Assembly (NCBI RefSeq): GCF_019355055.1
Contig: NZ_CP048411.1
Span: 3,747,501 to 3,811,500, forward strand
Source of the DNA: Pseudomonas sp. MTM4
GTDB lineage: Bacteria > Pseudomonadota > Gammaproteobacteria > Pseudomonadales > Pseudomonadaceae
DNA: 64,000 nt
Reading direction: 5' to 3'
Position numbers and translations under genes: made by a program. Below are positions 1 through 10,354 of the stretch, piece by piece. The notes under the pieces were generated by a model. That model made no database searches and was not told the origin of the DNA. It saw nothing but the letters and a program-made list of their open reading frames with translations. Positions within the stretch are counted from its first letter, which is position 1, and every line of letters starts with the position of its first letter.

Positions 1-118
1 TGAGTACATCGGCCGACCGCCCGTTGCGCTTGAGCGGCTGCGGTGAAACTCGATGCATCCACGGGCGGGCCGGGTGGCGCATGCGTATAATTCTGCCAGA
101 TATTCGTTCGGGTGATTC
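1..118. other. Window edge and leader upstream of nnr
   Basis: No gene can be supported here. In P. aeruginosa the neighbour of nnr is queG; the reverse complement of this stretch does not read like the QueG N-terminus, so that gene, if present, starts outside the window. The only recognisable signal is a perfect -10 hexamer at 86-91. Confidence 0.5.
86..91 (+). promoter_or_regulatory. -10 element upstream of nnr
   Basis: A perfect TATAAT lies 27 bp before the nnr start codon. No good -35 hexamer sits 16-18 bp upstream (that stretch is GC-rich), so this is only a candidate sigma70 promoter for the nnr-tsaE-amiB-mutL run. Confidence 0.4.
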
Positions 119-1618
119 ATGTCTCAGACCACCGATACCTTGCCCACCTCTTTATACACGGCCGCCCAGGTGCGGGAGATCGACGCACGTCTGATCGCCG
201 CGGGAACACCCGGTTTCGAGCTGATGCAGCGCGCGGCGCATGCTGCCTGGCGTTCGTTGCGTCGGCGTTGGCCTGACGAGCAGCGGATCACCGTGATGGC
301 TGGACGTGGCAACAATGCCGGTGACGGTTACCTGATCGCTGCCTTGGCGCAGCGTGGCGGCCGTCAGGTTCAGGTACTCGCGGTAGGTGATCCGCAGCAG
401 CTTCAGGGTGATGCCGCTCAGGCTTTCGCCGTGGCTCGGGAGGCTGGCGTCAACGTGCTGCAGTGGGTGCCGGATGCAAGTCTGCAGGGTGTGCTGGTCG
501 ATGCGCTGCTAGGTACCGGGATCTCCGGTGAGGTCCGCGAGCCTTACGCCAGTGCCATTCGCGCCATGAACGATAGCCCTCAGCCGGTTCTCGCTGTGGA
601 CCTGCCGTCTGGCCTCTGTGCCGATACAGGGCGCGTGCTGGGGCAAGCGGTGTTTGCGGACCTCACGGTGTCGTTTATCGGCCTGAAGGTGGGGTTGTTC
701 ACCGGTGAGGGGCCGGATCGGGTCGGTGAGCTGGTATCCGATGACTTGCAGGCCGATCGGGCCATTCTCGATCAGATCCAGCCCAGCCTTGAACGCCTGT
801 GCGCGGCGAACCTTCCGACCTTGGCGCCTCGTAAGCCAACGGCGCACAAGGGCAGCTTTGGTCAGGTGCTGGTGATAGGAGGCGATCTGGGCACTGGCGG
901 CGCGGTGTTACTCAGTGCCGAAGCGGCGTTGCGCTGTGGCGCCGGCATGGTGACTTTGGCGACGCGGCCAGAACACGTGACGGCCGCGCTGGTGAGACGT
1001 CCGGAGATCATGTGCAGCGGCGTGGAATCCACTTATGCATTGACGGCGCTTACTCAACGCGCCGATGTACTGGTGATCGGACCAGGCTTGGGGCAGGCGC
1101 CGTGGGGGCGCAGTTTGCTGTCGCTGGCGCCGCAGTGTCGCGTACCTCAGGTATGGGATGCCGATGCGCTGAATCTCCTGGCAGCCGGTGCGGTCGAGTT
1201 GCCCGCTAATTGCCTGTTGACGCCGCACCCGGGCGAGGCTGCGCGGTTACTGGGTATCACGGTTGGCGAAGTTCAGGCCGATCGTCCCGCGGCGGCCCGA
1301 ATGCTGGCGAGCCGCTACGGTTGCACCGTGTTGCTCAAGGGGACGGGAACGCTGATCGCGCATTCAGATGGTCGGCTGGCGCTGTGTGATCGAGGCCATC
1401 CGGCCATGGCCAGCGCGGGACTTGGCGATGTTCTGGCGGGCGTCGCTGGAGCTCTGTTGGCGCAGGGACTCGCGCCGTTCGATGCGGCCTGCCTCGCCGT
1501 GTGGCTGCATGCCGTAGCTGGCGAGCGTCTCGGCAAGCAAGGACGCGGGCTGGCTGCCGCCGATCTGATTCCCGACATCCGCCAGTTACTCGAGGAGTGC
1601 TCGCCATGCCGGACGTGA
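119..1618 (+). CDS. nnr: Bifunctional NAD(P)HX epimerase / ADP-dependent NAD(P)HX dehydratase
   Basis: Repairs hydrated NADH and NADPH (NADHX/NADPHX) that arise by enzyme error or heat. Residues 1 to about 215 are the YjeF_N epimerase domain, with the glycine-rich loop GRGNNAGDGY near residue 62; from about 225 to the end is the YjeF_C kinase-like dehydratase domain, with the nucleotide-binding GLGDVLAG near residue 434. The 499-residue length is normal for the fused form. The ATG at 119 fits the family N-terminus. It overlaps tsaE by 13 bp, so the two are translated from one message. Family and fusion are clear; activity is inferred from the family. Confidence 0.95.
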   Translation: MSQTTDTLPTSLYTAAQVREIDARLIAAGTPGFELMQRAAHAAWRSLRRRWPDEQRITVMAGRGNNAGDGYLIAALAQRGGRQVQVLAVGDPQQLQGDAAQAFAVAREAGVNVLQWVPDASLQGVLVDALLGTGISGEVREPYASAIRAMNDSPQPVLAVDLPSGLCADTGRVLGQAVFADLTVSFIGLKVGLFTGEGPDRVGELVSDDLQADRAILDQIQPSLERLCAANLPTLAPRKPTAHKGSFGQVLVIGGDLGTGGAVLLSAEAALRCGAGMVTLATRPEHVTAALVRRPEIMCSGVESTYALTALTQRADVLVIGPGLGQAPWGRSLLSLAPQCRVPQVWDADALNLLAAGAVELPANCLLTPHPGEAARLLGITVGEVQADRPAAARMLASRYGCTVLLKGTGTLIAHSDGRLALCDRGHPAMASAGLGDVLAGVAGALLAQGLAPFDAACLAVWLHAVAGERLGKQGRGLAAADLIPDIRQLLEECSPCRT

Positions 1619-2076
1619 CGCTGTTTGCTGCAGACGAAGAGGCGATGCTGGCGCTCGGCGCACGCATCGCTCAGATGACCGGCGGTCGGGGCGTGATCTA
1701 TCTGCACGGTGACCTCGGCGCGGGCAAGACGACACTATCGCGCGGGCTGATTCGCGGTTTCGGTCATCAAGGCAAGGTCAAGAGCCCGACATTTACTCTG
1801 ATCGAGCCCTACGAAACACCGGCTGCGCGGGTCTTTCACTTCGATCTGTATCGGCTCGTCGATCCGGAAGAACTGGAATTTCTCGGCATTCGCGACTATT
1901 TCGAAGGGGACGCGCTGTGCCTGATAGAGTGGCCAGAACGTGGCGCCGGCATTTTGCCAAAGGCCGACCTGGACATTACCATTACGCCCCAGGGCGCCGG
2001 CCGGTCGCTGCGCCTGACGCCACGAGGCGAGCGTGGTGAAAGCTGGTGTTCCATCCTGACCATCGGTGAACAATGA
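1606..2076 (+). CDS. tsaE: tRNA threonylcarbamoyladenosine biosynthesis ATPase TsaE
   Basis: Small P-loop ATPase that works with TsaB and TsaD to make the t6A37 modification of ANN-decoding tRNAs. The Walker A motif GDLGAGKTT lies at about residues 34-42, and the conserved DLYR and EWPE(R) segments follow, giving 156 residues, the usual size. I chose the ATG at 1606 because GAGGAG lies just upstream and the protein then begins MPDVTLFAADEEAM like its relatives. The start lies inside the end of nnr, and the stop overlaps the amiB start by 4 bp (ATGA), indicating translational coupling. Confidence 0.96.
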   Translation: MPDVTLFAADEEAMLALGARIAQMTGGRGVIYLHGDLGAGKTTLSRGLIRGFGHQGKVKSPTFTLIEPYETPAARVFHFDLYRLVDPEELEFLGIRDYFEGDALCLIEWPERGAGILPKADLDITITPQGAGRSLRLTPRGERGESWCSILTIGEQ

Positions 2077-3506
2077 ACTACATGGGGTTGGGTATGCGCA
2101 TGCGCGCGCTGGTGAGTGGTTTGGTATTGATGCTCGCGGCCGTACAGGCCCTGGCTGCATCCGATGTGCAGAGCGTGCGTCTGTGGCGCGCGCCGGACAA
2201 TACACGTCTGGTGTTCGATCTGTCCGGTCCGGTACAGCACAACGTGTTTACCCTGACGGCGCCGGATCGCATCGTTATCGACGTCAATGGCGGCAATCTA
2301 CCCAAGCCGTTCGAGCAGCTGGCGCTGAAAAATACGCCGATTTCCGGGCTGCGTGCGGCCAAGTTCGATGCCGATACGTTGCGCGTGGTCATCGATCTCT
2401 CCGCCCAGGTCACGCCGAAGAGTTTCACCCTGACGCCGAATCAGCAATACGGTCATCGGCTCGTGGTCGATCTGTACGATGAGGGCGCCGATCCGTCCAC
2501 CACGGCGGGTATTCCAGCAACGACCACGCCGAGCACGCCTGCCGCGCCCGTATCACCGACCCTGCCTGCGCTGAAACTGCCACCGCTGCCCAGTAGCAAG
2601 CGTGACATCATTATCGCCATCGATGCTGGCCATGGTGGCGAGGACCCAGGCGCGATCGGTCCGGGCAAGGCGTACGAAAAGAACGTGGTACTGCAAATTT
2701 CAAAAGAGCTGCAGCGCCAGATCAATGCCGAAAAGGGCTTCCGCGCCGAGCTGGTCCGAACCGGTGATTACTTCATTCCATTGCGCAAACGCACCGAAAT
2801 CGCCCGCAAGAAGGGCGCGGATCTGTTCGTTTCGATACACGCCGACGCGGCGCCGCGCTCGTCCGCTTATGGGGCCTCGGTGTTTGCTCTGTCCGACCGC
2901 GGCGCTACCTCGGAAACTGCACGGTGGCTGGCCGATAGCGAGAACCGCTCCGATCTGATCGGCGGTGCCGGCAGCGTCAACCTTGGCGAGGACCAGATGC
3001 TTGCCGGTGTACTGCTGGACCTGTCCATGACTGCATCGCTGGCGTCCAGTCTGAACGTGGGGCAGAAGGTGCTGAGCAACATGGGCCGGATGACGCGCCT
3101 GCACAAGAGTCGGGTCGAGCAAGCCGGATTCATGGTGCTGAAGTCTCCGGATATCCCGTCGATCCTGGTGGAGACCGGCTTTATCTCTAACCCGTCCGAA
3201 GCGCGCAAATTGCAAACCGCTTCCCACCAGCAGTCGCTGGCCCGCTCGATTCACAGCGGTGTGCGGCAGTTCTTCCACGAAAACCCGCCGCCTGGCACCT
3301 ATGTCGCCTGGCTGCGTGACTCCGGCAAGATTGCCAGTGTTCCCCGCGAGCATGTGGTGCGCTCCGGTGAAAGCCTGGCCTTGCTTGCTCAGCGTTATCA
3401 GATCAGCCTGCCCGCGCTGCGCAGTGCCAACAGCCTGAAAGGCGACGTGATCAAGGTTGGTCAGACCCTGAACATCCCCGCTACGACTCTGGCATCGCAG
3501 CCATGA
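2073..3506 (+). CDS. amiB: N-acetylmuramoyl-L-alanine amidase AmiB
   Basis: Periplasmic zinc amidase that cuts septal peptidoglycan to separate daughter cells. Residues 1-29 form a signal peptide ending near AALA/AS. An AMIN domain (about 32-135), which targets the septum, is followed by a Pro/Thr-rich linker (140-172), then the Amidase_3 domain with zinc ligands H187 and E190 in [13 protein letters not shown], and a C-terminal LysM domain (about 425-470, [16 protein letters not shown]). The C-terminal LysM is typical of pseudomonad AmiB. It overlaps tsaE upstream and mutL downstream by 4 bp each. Confidence 0.95.
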   Translation: MNYMGLGMRMRALVSGLVLMLAAVQALAASDVQSVRLWRAPDNTRLVFDLSGPVQHNVFTLTAPDRIVIDVNGGNLPKPFEQLALKNTPISGLRAAKFDADTLRVVIDLSAQVTPKSFTLTPNQQYGHRLVVDLYDEGADPSTTAGIPATTTPSTPAAPVSPTLPALKLPPLPSSKRDIIIAIDAGHGGEDPGAIGPGKAYEKNVVLQISKELQRQINAEKGFRAELVRTGDYFIPLRKRTEIARKKGADLFVSIHADAAPRSSAYGASVFALSDRGATSETARWLADSENRSDLIGGAGSVNLGEDQMLAGVLLDLSMTASLASSLNVGQKVLSNMGRMTRLHKSRVEQAGFMVLKSPDIPSILVETGFISNPSEARKLQTASHQQSLARSIHSGVRQFFHENPPPGTYVAWLRDSGKIASVPREHVVRSGESLALLAQRYQISLPALRSANSLKGDVIKVGQTLNIPATTLASQP

Positions 3507-5380
3507 CCGAGGCTGCGCGCATCCAGCTGCTTAGCCCGCGGCTGGCGAACCAGATCGCCGCGGGTGAAGTGGTCGAACGGCCCGCTTCGGTCATCAAGGA
3601 GCTGCTGGAGAACAGTCTCGATTCGGGCGCCACGCGTATTGAGGTGGATGTCGAGCAGGGTGGGGTGAAGCTGCTACGCGTGCGCGACGACGGCTGCGGC
3701 ATTCCAGCCGATGACCTACCTCTGGCCCTGGCTCGGCACGCGACCAGCAAGATCCGCGATCTTGAAGATCTAGAGCGCGTGATGAGTCTGGGCTTTCGTG
3801 GCGAGGCGTTGGCGTCGATCAGTTCGGTGTCGCGTCTGACGCTCACCTCGCGCACCGCCGATGCCGCTGAGGCTTGGCAGGTCGAAACCGAAGGTCGGGA
3901 CATGGAGGCTCGCGTCCAGCCGGCGGCGCATCCGGTCGGTACCTCGGTCGAAGTGCGTGATTTGTTCTTCAACACACCGGCACGACGCAAGTTTCTGCGC
4001 ACCGAGAAAACCGAATTCGACCACTTGCAGGAAGTGATCAAGCGGCTGGCGCTGGCGCGCTTCGATGTGGCGTTTCATCTGCGGCACAACGGCAAGGTTG
4101 TACTCGCCCTGCATCAGGCCAGCGATGCTGCGTCGCGGGCGCGGCGTGTGGCCTCGGTTTGCGGTCCGGCTTTTCTGGAACAGGCGCTACCGGTTGAAAT
4201 CGAGCGCAACGGTCTGCACCTTTGGGGGTGGGTCGGTTTGCCAACGTTTTCCCGTAGTCAGGCGGATCTGCAGTATTTCTACGTGAACGGCCGTATGGTC
4301 CGCGACAAGCTGGTGGCGCACGCGGTGCGTCAGGCATACCGGGATGTGCTATTCAATGGACGCCATCCGACCTTCGTGCTGTTTCTCGATGTCGATCCGG
4401 CCGTGGTGGACGTCAACGTCCATCCGACCAAGCACGAGGTGCGCTTCCGCGATAACCGCATGGTGCACGACTTCCTGTACGGCACGCTGCACCGCGCGCT
4501 CGGAGATATACGTCCAGAGGATCAACTGGCCGCGCCGGCCAGCGTGACGCCGATGACTCAGATCACTGGCCTCGCTGCGGGTGAGTTTGCCGGGCAGAAC
4601 GAGATGAGCCTCGCTGCCAGCGTCCTCGAACAGCCACAACCTCAACAATCCCCCTGGCGCGGAGCGGGAGCCGGCTATCAGGCGCCTCGGCCAATGCCGA
4701 CCGGCAATGTCGCAGAAGCACAGGGCGCCTATCGTGAGTTCTTTTCGCCGCTGGCCGGCGTGAGCCCGGCGGCCTTGCCGGAGAGCCAGGATGACGTCCC
4801 GCCGCTCGGCTATGCGTTGGCCCAGCTCAAGGGTATCTACATCCTTGCGGAAAATGCTCTGGGGCTGGTGCTTGTGGATATGCATGCTGCCCATGAGCGG
4901 ATCATGTACGAGCGGCTGAAGACGGCGATGGCCAGCGAAGGGCTGCGAGGCCAGCCGTTGCTGGTACCTGAATCGATTGCCGTAAGCCAGCGTGAGGCGG
5001 ACTGCGCCGAAGAGCATGCACACTGGTTCCAGATGCTCGGTTTCGAACTGCAGCGGCTTGGCCCCGAGAGCCTGGCGATTCGTCAGATTCCGTCCCTGCT
5101 CAAGCAGGCCGAAGCCACGCGGCTGGTGCAGGACGTACTCGCCGACCTGCTCGAATATGGCACCAGCGATCGCATCCAGGCCCATCTCAACGAACTCCTC
5201 GGCACTATGGCCTGTCATGGTGCGGTGCGTGCGAATCGACGCCTGACCCTGCCGGAAATGAATGGTCTGCTGCGTGACATGGAGCAGACCGAGCGCAGCG
5301 GTCAATGCAATCATGGCCGGCCGACCTGGACGCAGCTGGGCATGGGAGAGTTGGACAAGCTGTTTTTGCGTGGGCGCTAG
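3503..5380 (+). CDS. mutL: DNA mismatch repair protein MutL
   Basis: Mismatch-repair matchmaker linking MutS to downstream nicking. The N-terminal GHKL ATPase carries [15 protein letters not shown] and [10 protein letters not shown]; a proline/glutamine-rich linker spans about residues 345-430; the C-terminal dimerisation domain follows. The C-terminal domain contains D459-M-H-A-A-H-E465-R-I-M-Y-E470, matching the DQHA(X)2E(X)4E latent-endonuclease motif that E. coli MutL lacks, and ends with ACHGAVRAN and CNHGRPTW metal-site segments. It is 625 residues long. The ATG at 3503 overlaps the end of amiB by 4 bp. Confidence 0.97.
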   Translation: MTEAARIQLLSPRLANQIAAGEVVERPASVIKELLENSLDSGATRIEVDVEQGGVKLLRVRDDGCGIPADDLPLALARHATSKIRDLEDLERVMSLGFRGEALASISSVSRLTLTSRTADAAEAWQVETEGRDMEARVQPAAHPVGTSVEVRDLFFNTPARRKFLRTEKTEFDHLQEVIKRLALARFDVAFHLRHNGKVVLALHQASDAASRARRVASVCGPAFLEQALPVEIERNGLHLWGWVGLPTFSRSQADLQYFYVNGRMVRDKLVAHAVRQAYRDVLFNGRHPTFVLFLDVDPAVVDVNVHPTKHEVRFRDNRMVHDFLYGTLHRALGDIRPEDQLAAPASVTPMTQITGLAAGEFAGQNEMSLAASVLEQPQPQQSPWRGAGAGYQAPRPMPTGNVAEAQGAYREFFSPLAGVSPAALPESQDDVPPLGYALAQLKGIYILAENALGLVLVDMHAAHERIMYERLKTAMASEGLRGQPLLVPESIAVSQREADCAEEHAHWFQMLGFELQRLGPESLAIRQIPSLLKQAEATRLVQDVLADLLEYGTSDRIQAHLNELLGTMACHGAVRANRRLTLPEMNGLLRDMEQTERSGQCNHGRPTWTQLGMGELDKLFLRGR

Positions 5381-5387
5381 CGGATAT

Positions 5388-5478
5388 GAGCTTGTAGCTG
5401 AAAGCCAGAAGCTTGACATAAGAACTCTGCAGAGTTTGGCCGCGCCCTCAGACTGGGCTGATTCGCTTCCAGCTTCCT
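5388..5478. repeat. Degenerate heptad-type intergenic repeat, mutL-miaA gap
   Basis: The gap starts with AGCTTGTAGCTGAAAGC and AGAAGCTTGA and ends with GCTTCCAGCTTCC, the reverse-oriented counterpart. The two flanks resemble the heptad arrays at 23314 and 32009 in degenerate form and face each other around about 50 bp of other sequence. Confidence 0.5.
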
Positions 5479-5495
5479 CTTAATGGATTCCACCG

Positions 5496-6467
5496 ATGTC
5501 CCCGTTACCCCCCGCCATCTTTCTCATGGGTCCTACAGCTGCCGGCAAGACCGGTCTGGCGCTGGAGCTTGCGCGCGTGCTGCCCTGTGATCTGATCAGT
5601 GTCGATTCGGCCTTGGTATATCGGGGGATGGACATCGGCACCGCCAAGCCTTCGGCCGAAGTGCTTCGGGAGTTTCCGCATCGGCTGATCGATATTCGCG
5701 ACCCGGCGCAGAGCTACTCGGCCGCTGACTTCGTAGGCGATGCGCTGGCTGCGATGGTGGAAAGTACCGCCGCGGGACGCATTCCGTTGCTGGTTGGTGG
5801 GACCATGCTCTATTTCAAGGCGTTGAGCGAGGGCCTCGCCGATATGCCTGCTGCCGATCCTGCTGTGCGTGCGGAGTTGGAGGCGCAGGCACAGCTAGAG
5901 GGGCTGAAGGCGCTGCACCAGCAGTTGGCCGAGGTCGACCCGGAGTCCGCGGCGCGAATTCACCCCAACGACCCCCAGCGGCTGGTCAGGGCGCTTGAGG
6001 TCTTCAGGGTCAGCGGCATTAGCATGTCCGAACACCGAGCCCGACAAAGGTCGCAAAAAGCCGGAGCGGGCACGCCAGACGGCGGCGTCTTGCCTTATAC
6101 TGTCGCGCAGTTGTCCGTCGCGCCTACGCAGCGGCAGGTCTTGCATCAGCGTATCGAGCGACGCTTCGTCGCGATGGTTGAACAGGGCTTTGTCGAAGAG
6201 GTCGAAATGCTTCGTAGGCGTGACGATCTGCATCCTGAGCTACCCTCCATGCGTGCCGTAGGCTATCGCCAGGTCTGGAATTACCTGGACGGCTCGTATT
6301 CGCGCGATGAGATGGTTCAGCGCGGGGTCATCGCTACCCGGCAGCTAGCCAAGCGGCAGTTGACTTGGTTACGTGGTTGGGAGGGCGTTCATTGGTTAGA
6401 GAGTTCAGCCTGTGACAATCTGCCGCGAGCATTGAAATACTTGGAGAGGCTCACCATATTGAGCTGA
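5496..6467 (+). CDS. miaA: tRNA dimethylallyltransferase MiaA
   Basis: Transfers the dimethylallyl group of DMAPP to A37 of tRNAs reading UNN codons, the first step of ms2i6A. The P-loop GPTAAGKT lies at residues 12-19, followed by [21 protein letters not shown] and the conserved SAADFVGDA and [12 protein letters not shown] segments. It is 323 residues long, normal for the family. The order miaA-hfq-hflX is the standard gammaproteobacterial one. A gap of 115 bp carrying degenerate repeats separates it from mutL, so it may have its own promoter. Confidence 0.97.
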   Translation: MSPLPPAIFLMGPTAAGKTGLALELARVLPCDLISVDSALVYRGMDIGTAKPSAEVLREFPHRLIDIRDPAQSYSAADFVGDALAAMVESTAAGRIPLLVGGTMLYFKALSEGLADMPAADPAVRAELEAQAQLEGLKALHQQLAEVDPESAARIHPNDPQRLVRALEVFRVSGISMSEHRARQRSQKAGAGTPDGGVLPYTVAQLSVAPTQRQVLHQRIERRFVAMVEQGFVEEVEMLRRRDDLHPELPSMRAVGYRQVWNYLDGSYSRDEMVQRGVIATRQLAKRQLTWLRGWEGVHWLESSACDNLPRALKYLERLTILS

Positions 6468-6546
6468 CACTGTAATTTGACCGGCTATCCTCAAATCACT
6501 GGCCAGCCGTGTTTGATTCTAAAAATTAATGAAAAAGATCCTTTAA

Positions 6547-6813
<267 letters not shown>

Positions 6814-6825
6814 AGGGGGCCTTCT

Positions 6826-8127
6826 TTGTTCTTCGAACGTCCCGGTGGTGGTGAGCGGGCTATCCTGGTTCATCTGGATGGTCAGGATCCAGCGGCGCGT
6901 GAAGACCCTCAGGAGTTTCAGGAGCTGGCACGGTCAGCCGGCGCTGAATCTGTTGGCTTCATCAATGTGGCAAGGCATCAGCCTTCCGCCAAGTTTCTGA
7001 TTGGCAGCGGCAAAGTCGAAGAGCTGCGTGACCTCGTCAAGGATGGCGAGGTCGAGCTGGTCATTTTCAATCACACACTGACGCCCAGTCAGGAACGCAA
7101 TCTCGAGCGTGCCCTGGAATGCCGTGTGCTCGATCGAACCGGTCTGATTCTGGATATCTTTGCTCAGCGTGCGCGTACGCATGAAGGCAAGCTCCAGGTC
7201 GAGCTGGCCCAGCTGGAATACATGAGTACTCGTCTGGTGCGTGGCTGGACTCACCTTGAGCGGCAGAAGGGTGGTATCGGTCTGCGTGGCCCTGGTGAAA
7301 CCCAGTTGGAAACGGACCGGCGGCTGTTGCGTGTGCGGGTTCGTCAGATCAAGCAGCGGCTGGAGAAGGTTCGGGGCCAGCGTGAGCAGGCTCGCCGAGG
7401 GCGTCGCCGTGCCGACATTCCTTTGATCTCTCTGGTGGGCTACACCAACGCCGGCAAGTCCACGTTATTCAACGCGTTGACCGAAGCCGACGTCTACGCA
7501 GCCAATCAGCTGTTCGCGACGCTCGATCCGACCTTGCGTCGTCTGGAGTTGGATGATCTGGGGCCGGTGGTGCTCGCCGATACGGTGGGTTTCATTCGTC
7601 ACTTGCCGCACAAACTGGTCGAATCTTTTCGCGCCACCCTCGAAGAGTCCAGCAATGCTGATCTACTGCTGCATGTCATCGATGCGCATGAGCCTGAGCG
7701 CGATCAGCAGATCGAGCAGGTGTTGGCAGTGCTGACCGAGATCGGTGCTCACGAGCTGCCGATACTGGAGGTCTACAACAAGGTGGATCTGCTGGAGGGT
7801 ATCGAGCCGCAGATCCAGCGCAACGCAGACGGTGTGCCGCAGCGCGTCTGGGTATCGGCGCAGCAGGGGCTTGGGCTCGACCTGTTGAAGCAGGCTGTGG
7901 CCGAATTGCTGGGCGACGATCTGTTCGTGGGAACGCTTCGGCTTCCACAGAATCTTGGGCGACTACGGGCGCAGTTGTTTGATTTGGGCGCAGTGCAATC
8001 CGAATCCCATGACGATGAGGGCGGCAGTCTACTCGACGTGAGATTGCAGCGTGTCGAGCTGCATCGTCTCATCAGTCGCGCGGGTCTCGAAGCGGAACTG
8101 TTCTTCGAGCAACACACTTTGCAATAA
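6826..8127 (+). CDS. hflX: Ribosome-associated GTPase HflX
   Basis: OBG-type GTPase that binds the large ribosomal subunit and rescues stalled ribosomes under stress. It has an N-terminal HflX domain (about residues 15-190) with the glycine-rich GGIGLRGPGETQLETDRR, then a G domain with GYTNAGKST (about 205-213), the DTVGF switch and NKVD (near 318). It is 433 residues long. It begins with TTG at 6826 after AAAGGGGGCC; the resulting MFFERPGGGERA start matches pseudomonad HflX, so the rare start codon is probably real. It is placed tightly behind hfq. Confidence 0.95.
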   Translation: MFFERPGGGERAILVHLDGQDPAAREDPQEFQELARSAGAESVGFINVARHQPSAKFLIGSGKVEELRDLVKDGEVELVIFNHTLTPSQERNLERALECRVLDRTGLILDIFAQRARTHEGKLQVELAQLEYMSTRLVRGWTHLERQKGGIGLRGPGETQLETDRRLLRVRVRQIKQRLEKVRGQREQARRGRRRADIPLISLVGYTNAGKSTLFNALTEADVYAANQLFATLDPTLRRLELDDLGPVVLADTVGFIRHLPHKLVESFRATLEESSNADLLLHVIDAHEPERDQQIEQVLAVLTEIGAHELPILEVYNKVDLLEGIEPQIQRNADGVPQRVWVSAQQGLGLDLLKQAVAELLGDDLFVGTLRLPQNLGRLRAQLFDLGAVQSESHDDEGGSLLDVRLQRVELHRLISRAGLEAELFFEQHTLQ

Positions 8128-8178
8128 AGCTCGGGGGGCTTTTAAGCCGTTCGTTCCGGGCTTTCGGTAGCATTGGCG

Positions 8179-8200
8179 GGCGCGCCGTTGGCGCGCCTTT
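8179..8200 (+). terminator. GC-rich hairpin between hflX and hflK
   Basis: The 8-bp stem GGCGCGCC / GGCGCGCC (8179-8186 and 8190-8197) with loop GTT is followed only by TTT. This could be a weak terminator or attenuator that separates hflX expression from hflKC, or an RNA-stabilising stem. Confidence 0.4.
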
Positions 8201-8224
8201 AGCTTTATTTGAATGGAGAGCGCT

Positions 8225-9409
8225 ATGGCTTGGAATGAGCCGGGTGGCAACTCGAACAACCAGGATCCCTGGGGTAGCGGTGGCGGTGGTCGTCGCGGTG
8301 GTGGCGATCAGAAAGGTCCGCCGGATCTGGATGAGGCTTTCCGCAAATTACAGGACAGCCTCAACGGCATGTTCGGCAAAAAGAAGCGCGGCAGCGGCGG
8401 CTCGTCGGGTGGTGGCAGTGGACGGCGTGGCGGTTTCGCGCTGCTCTGGGTCGGCTTGGTCGTGCTGCTGGCCGTCTGGTTGTCCAATGCGATCTACATC
8501 GTCGATGAGCAGGAGCAGGCCGTGGTGCTGCGCTTCGGCAAATATCACGAAACTGTCGGTCCCGGCCTGAACATCTATTTCCCGCCGTTCGATCGCAAGT
8601 TCCAGGCTAACGTCACTCGCGAGCGTTCTTATAGCAAGCAAGGGCAGATGTTGACCGAGGACGAAAACATCATCGAAGTGCCGCTAACGGTGCAATACAA
8701 GATCAGCGACCTTCAGGCCTTCGTACTTAACGTCGAAGATCCAGAAGCATCGCTGCAGCATGCGACCGATAGCGCGGTTCGCCATGTCGTAGGCTCCACG
8801 GCGATGGATCAGGTATTGACCGAGGGTCGTGAGGCCATGGCGAACGAGGTCGAGGAGCGACTGCAGCGCTTCCTCGACAACTATGGCACCGGCATCATCG
8901 TCACCCAGGTCAACCTTCAGAGTGCGGCAGCGCCGCGTGAAGTGCAGGAAGCCTTCGATGACGTGATTCGTGCACGTGAAGACGAGCAGCGCGAGAAGAA
9001 TCAGGCCGAGTCCTATGCCAACGGTGTCATTCCCGAAGCGCGTGGTCAGGCCCAGCGCATGCTGGAAGAGGCGAGCGGTTATCGCGATGCGGTGATATCC
9101 CGGGCCCAGGGTGAGGCGGATCGTTTCTCCAAGCTGGTTGCCGAATACCGCAAGGCACCTGACGTGACGCGTGAGCGCCTGTATCTGGAAACCATGCAAG
9201 AAGTCTTGAGTAACACCAGTAAGGTTCTCGTAACAGGTGAGGATGGGCAGAACAATCTGCTTTACCTGCCGCTGGACAAGATGATCAACAGTCGTGGTGC
9301 TTCTGCTGAGCGTTCTGCTGCGGCATCCGTTTCGGGCGCTTCGACTCAGACTACCCGAATGCCTCCGGAACTGGATCCGCGTGAAGTGCGTACAAGGGAG
9401 GTCCGCTAA
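8225..9409 (+). CDS. hflK: FtsH protease modulator HflK
   Basis: SPFH/prohibitin-family membrane protein that, with HflC, encloses and modulates the FtsH protease. It has a glycine-rich cytoplasmic N-terminus (residues 1 to about 65), one transmembrane helix (about 70-92, GFALLWVGLVVLLAVWLSNA), then the SPFH domain and a long coiled-coil region (about 245-310). It is 394 residues long. I chose the ATG at 8225, preceded by GGAGAG; an in-frame ATG 12 bp upstream overlaps that ribosome-binding site. The stop overlaps the hflC start by 1 bp (TAATG). Confidence 0.95.
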   Translation: MAWNEPGGNSNNQDPWGSGGGGRRGGGDQKGPPDLDEAFRKLQDSLNGMFGKKKRGSGGSSGGGSGRRGGFALLWVGLVVLLAVWLSNAIYIVDEQEQAVVLRFGKYHETVGPGLNIYFPPFDRKFQANVTRERSYSKQGQMLTEDENIIEVPLTVQYKISDLQAFVLNVEDPEASLQHATDSAVRHVVGSTAMDQVLTEGREAMANEVEERLQRFLDNYGTGIIVTQVNLQSAAAPREVQEAFDDVIRAREDEQREKNQAESYANGVIPEARGQAQRMLEEASGYRDAVISRAQGEADRFSKLVAEYRKAPDVTRERLYLETMQEVLSNTSKVLVTGEDGQNNLLYLPLDKMINSRGASAERSAAASVSGASTQTTRMPPELDPREVRTREVR

Positions 9410-10281
9410 TGAGCAATAAATCCCTAACCGCCCTGATTGTGGGCGTGGTGCTGGCGATCGTCCTTTGGAACAGCTTCTATATCGTCTCGCAGACAGAGCG
9501 TGCGGTGATGTTGCGCTTCGGTCGTATCGTCGAGCCCGACGTGAAGCCGGGTCTGCATCTCAAGATTCCTTACGTGAACAGTGTTCGCAAGTTCGACGGG
9601 CGGTTGATGACGCTCGATACTTCCACCTCGCGTTTCCTCACGCTGGAAAAGAAGGCGCTGATGGTTGATTCCTACGCCAAGTGGCGTGTGGATGATGCCG
9701 AGCGCTTCTATACCGCGACGTCGGGTATGAAGCAGATCGCGGACGAGCGCCTCGCGCGTCGCCTGGAGGCCTCGCTACGAGATCAGTTCGGTAAGCGGAC
9801 CCTGCACGAGTCGGTCTCGGGTCAGCGTGATGAACTGATGGCCGTTGTGACCAATAGTCTGAACCGAGCCGCGCAGCAGGAACTCGGAATCGAAGTCGTC
9901 GATGTTCGTGTCAAGGGCATCGACCTCCCGCGCGAAGTGAATCGCAGCGTGTTCGAGCGTATGAGTTCCGAGCGGGAGCGTGAAGCGCGTGAGCACAGGG
10001 CAAAAGGTAAAGAGCTGGCCGAGGGCATCCGCGCGGATGCCGACCGTCAGCGGCGCGTCCTGCTGGCCGAGGCCTTCCGTGAGGCTGAAGAGTTGCGTGG
10101 TGATGGTGACGCGCAGGCGGCCGCTATCTATGCTGCAGCTTACGGGCAGGATCGGGAATTCTATTCCTTCCACCGCAGTCTGCAGGCCTACCGAGACAGC
10201 TTTGCCAGTAAGGAAGATGTCCTGGTGCTGGACCCCAAAAGCGACTTCTTCCGCTATCTGGAGTCCGCAACGGCGCAATGA
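9409..10281 (+). CDS. hflC: FtsH protease modulator HflC
   Basis: Partner of HflK. It has an N-terminal membrane anchor at about residues 5-25 (LIVGVVLAIVLWNSFYIV), an SPFH domain with AVMLRFGRI, and a C-terminal coiled coil followed by FYSFHRSLQAYRDSF, the HflC signature. It is 290 residues long, the usual size. Expression is coupled to hflK through the TAATG overlap. A factor-independent terminator 73 bp after the stop suggests that this is the end of the hfq-hflX-hflKC transcript. Confidence 0.95.
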   Translation: MSNKSLTALIVGVVLAIVLWNSFYIVSQTERAVMLRFGRIVEPDVKPGLHLKIPYVNSVRKFDGRLMTLDTSTSRFLTLEKKALMVDSYAKWRVDDAERFYTATSGMKQIADERLARRLEASLRDQFGKRTLHESVSGQRDELMAVVTNSLNRAAQQELGIEVVDVRVKGIDLPREVNRSVFERMSSEREREAREHRAKGKELAEGIRADADRQRRVLLAEAFREAEELRGDGDAQAAAIYAAAYGQDREFYSFHRSLQAYRDSFASKEDVLVLDPKSDFFRYLESATAQ

Positions 10282-10354
10282 CCGCAAGGGTCATCCGGCT
10301 GGACGATGCCGTCCACCGGGTGACCCGTTGGCGAAACATTGTTATGATCCGCGA

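Noticed and set aside
1..118. Start of a divergent queG gene at the left edge
   Set aside because: None of the minus-strand frames resembles the QueG N-terminus, so the gene is outside the window or absent.
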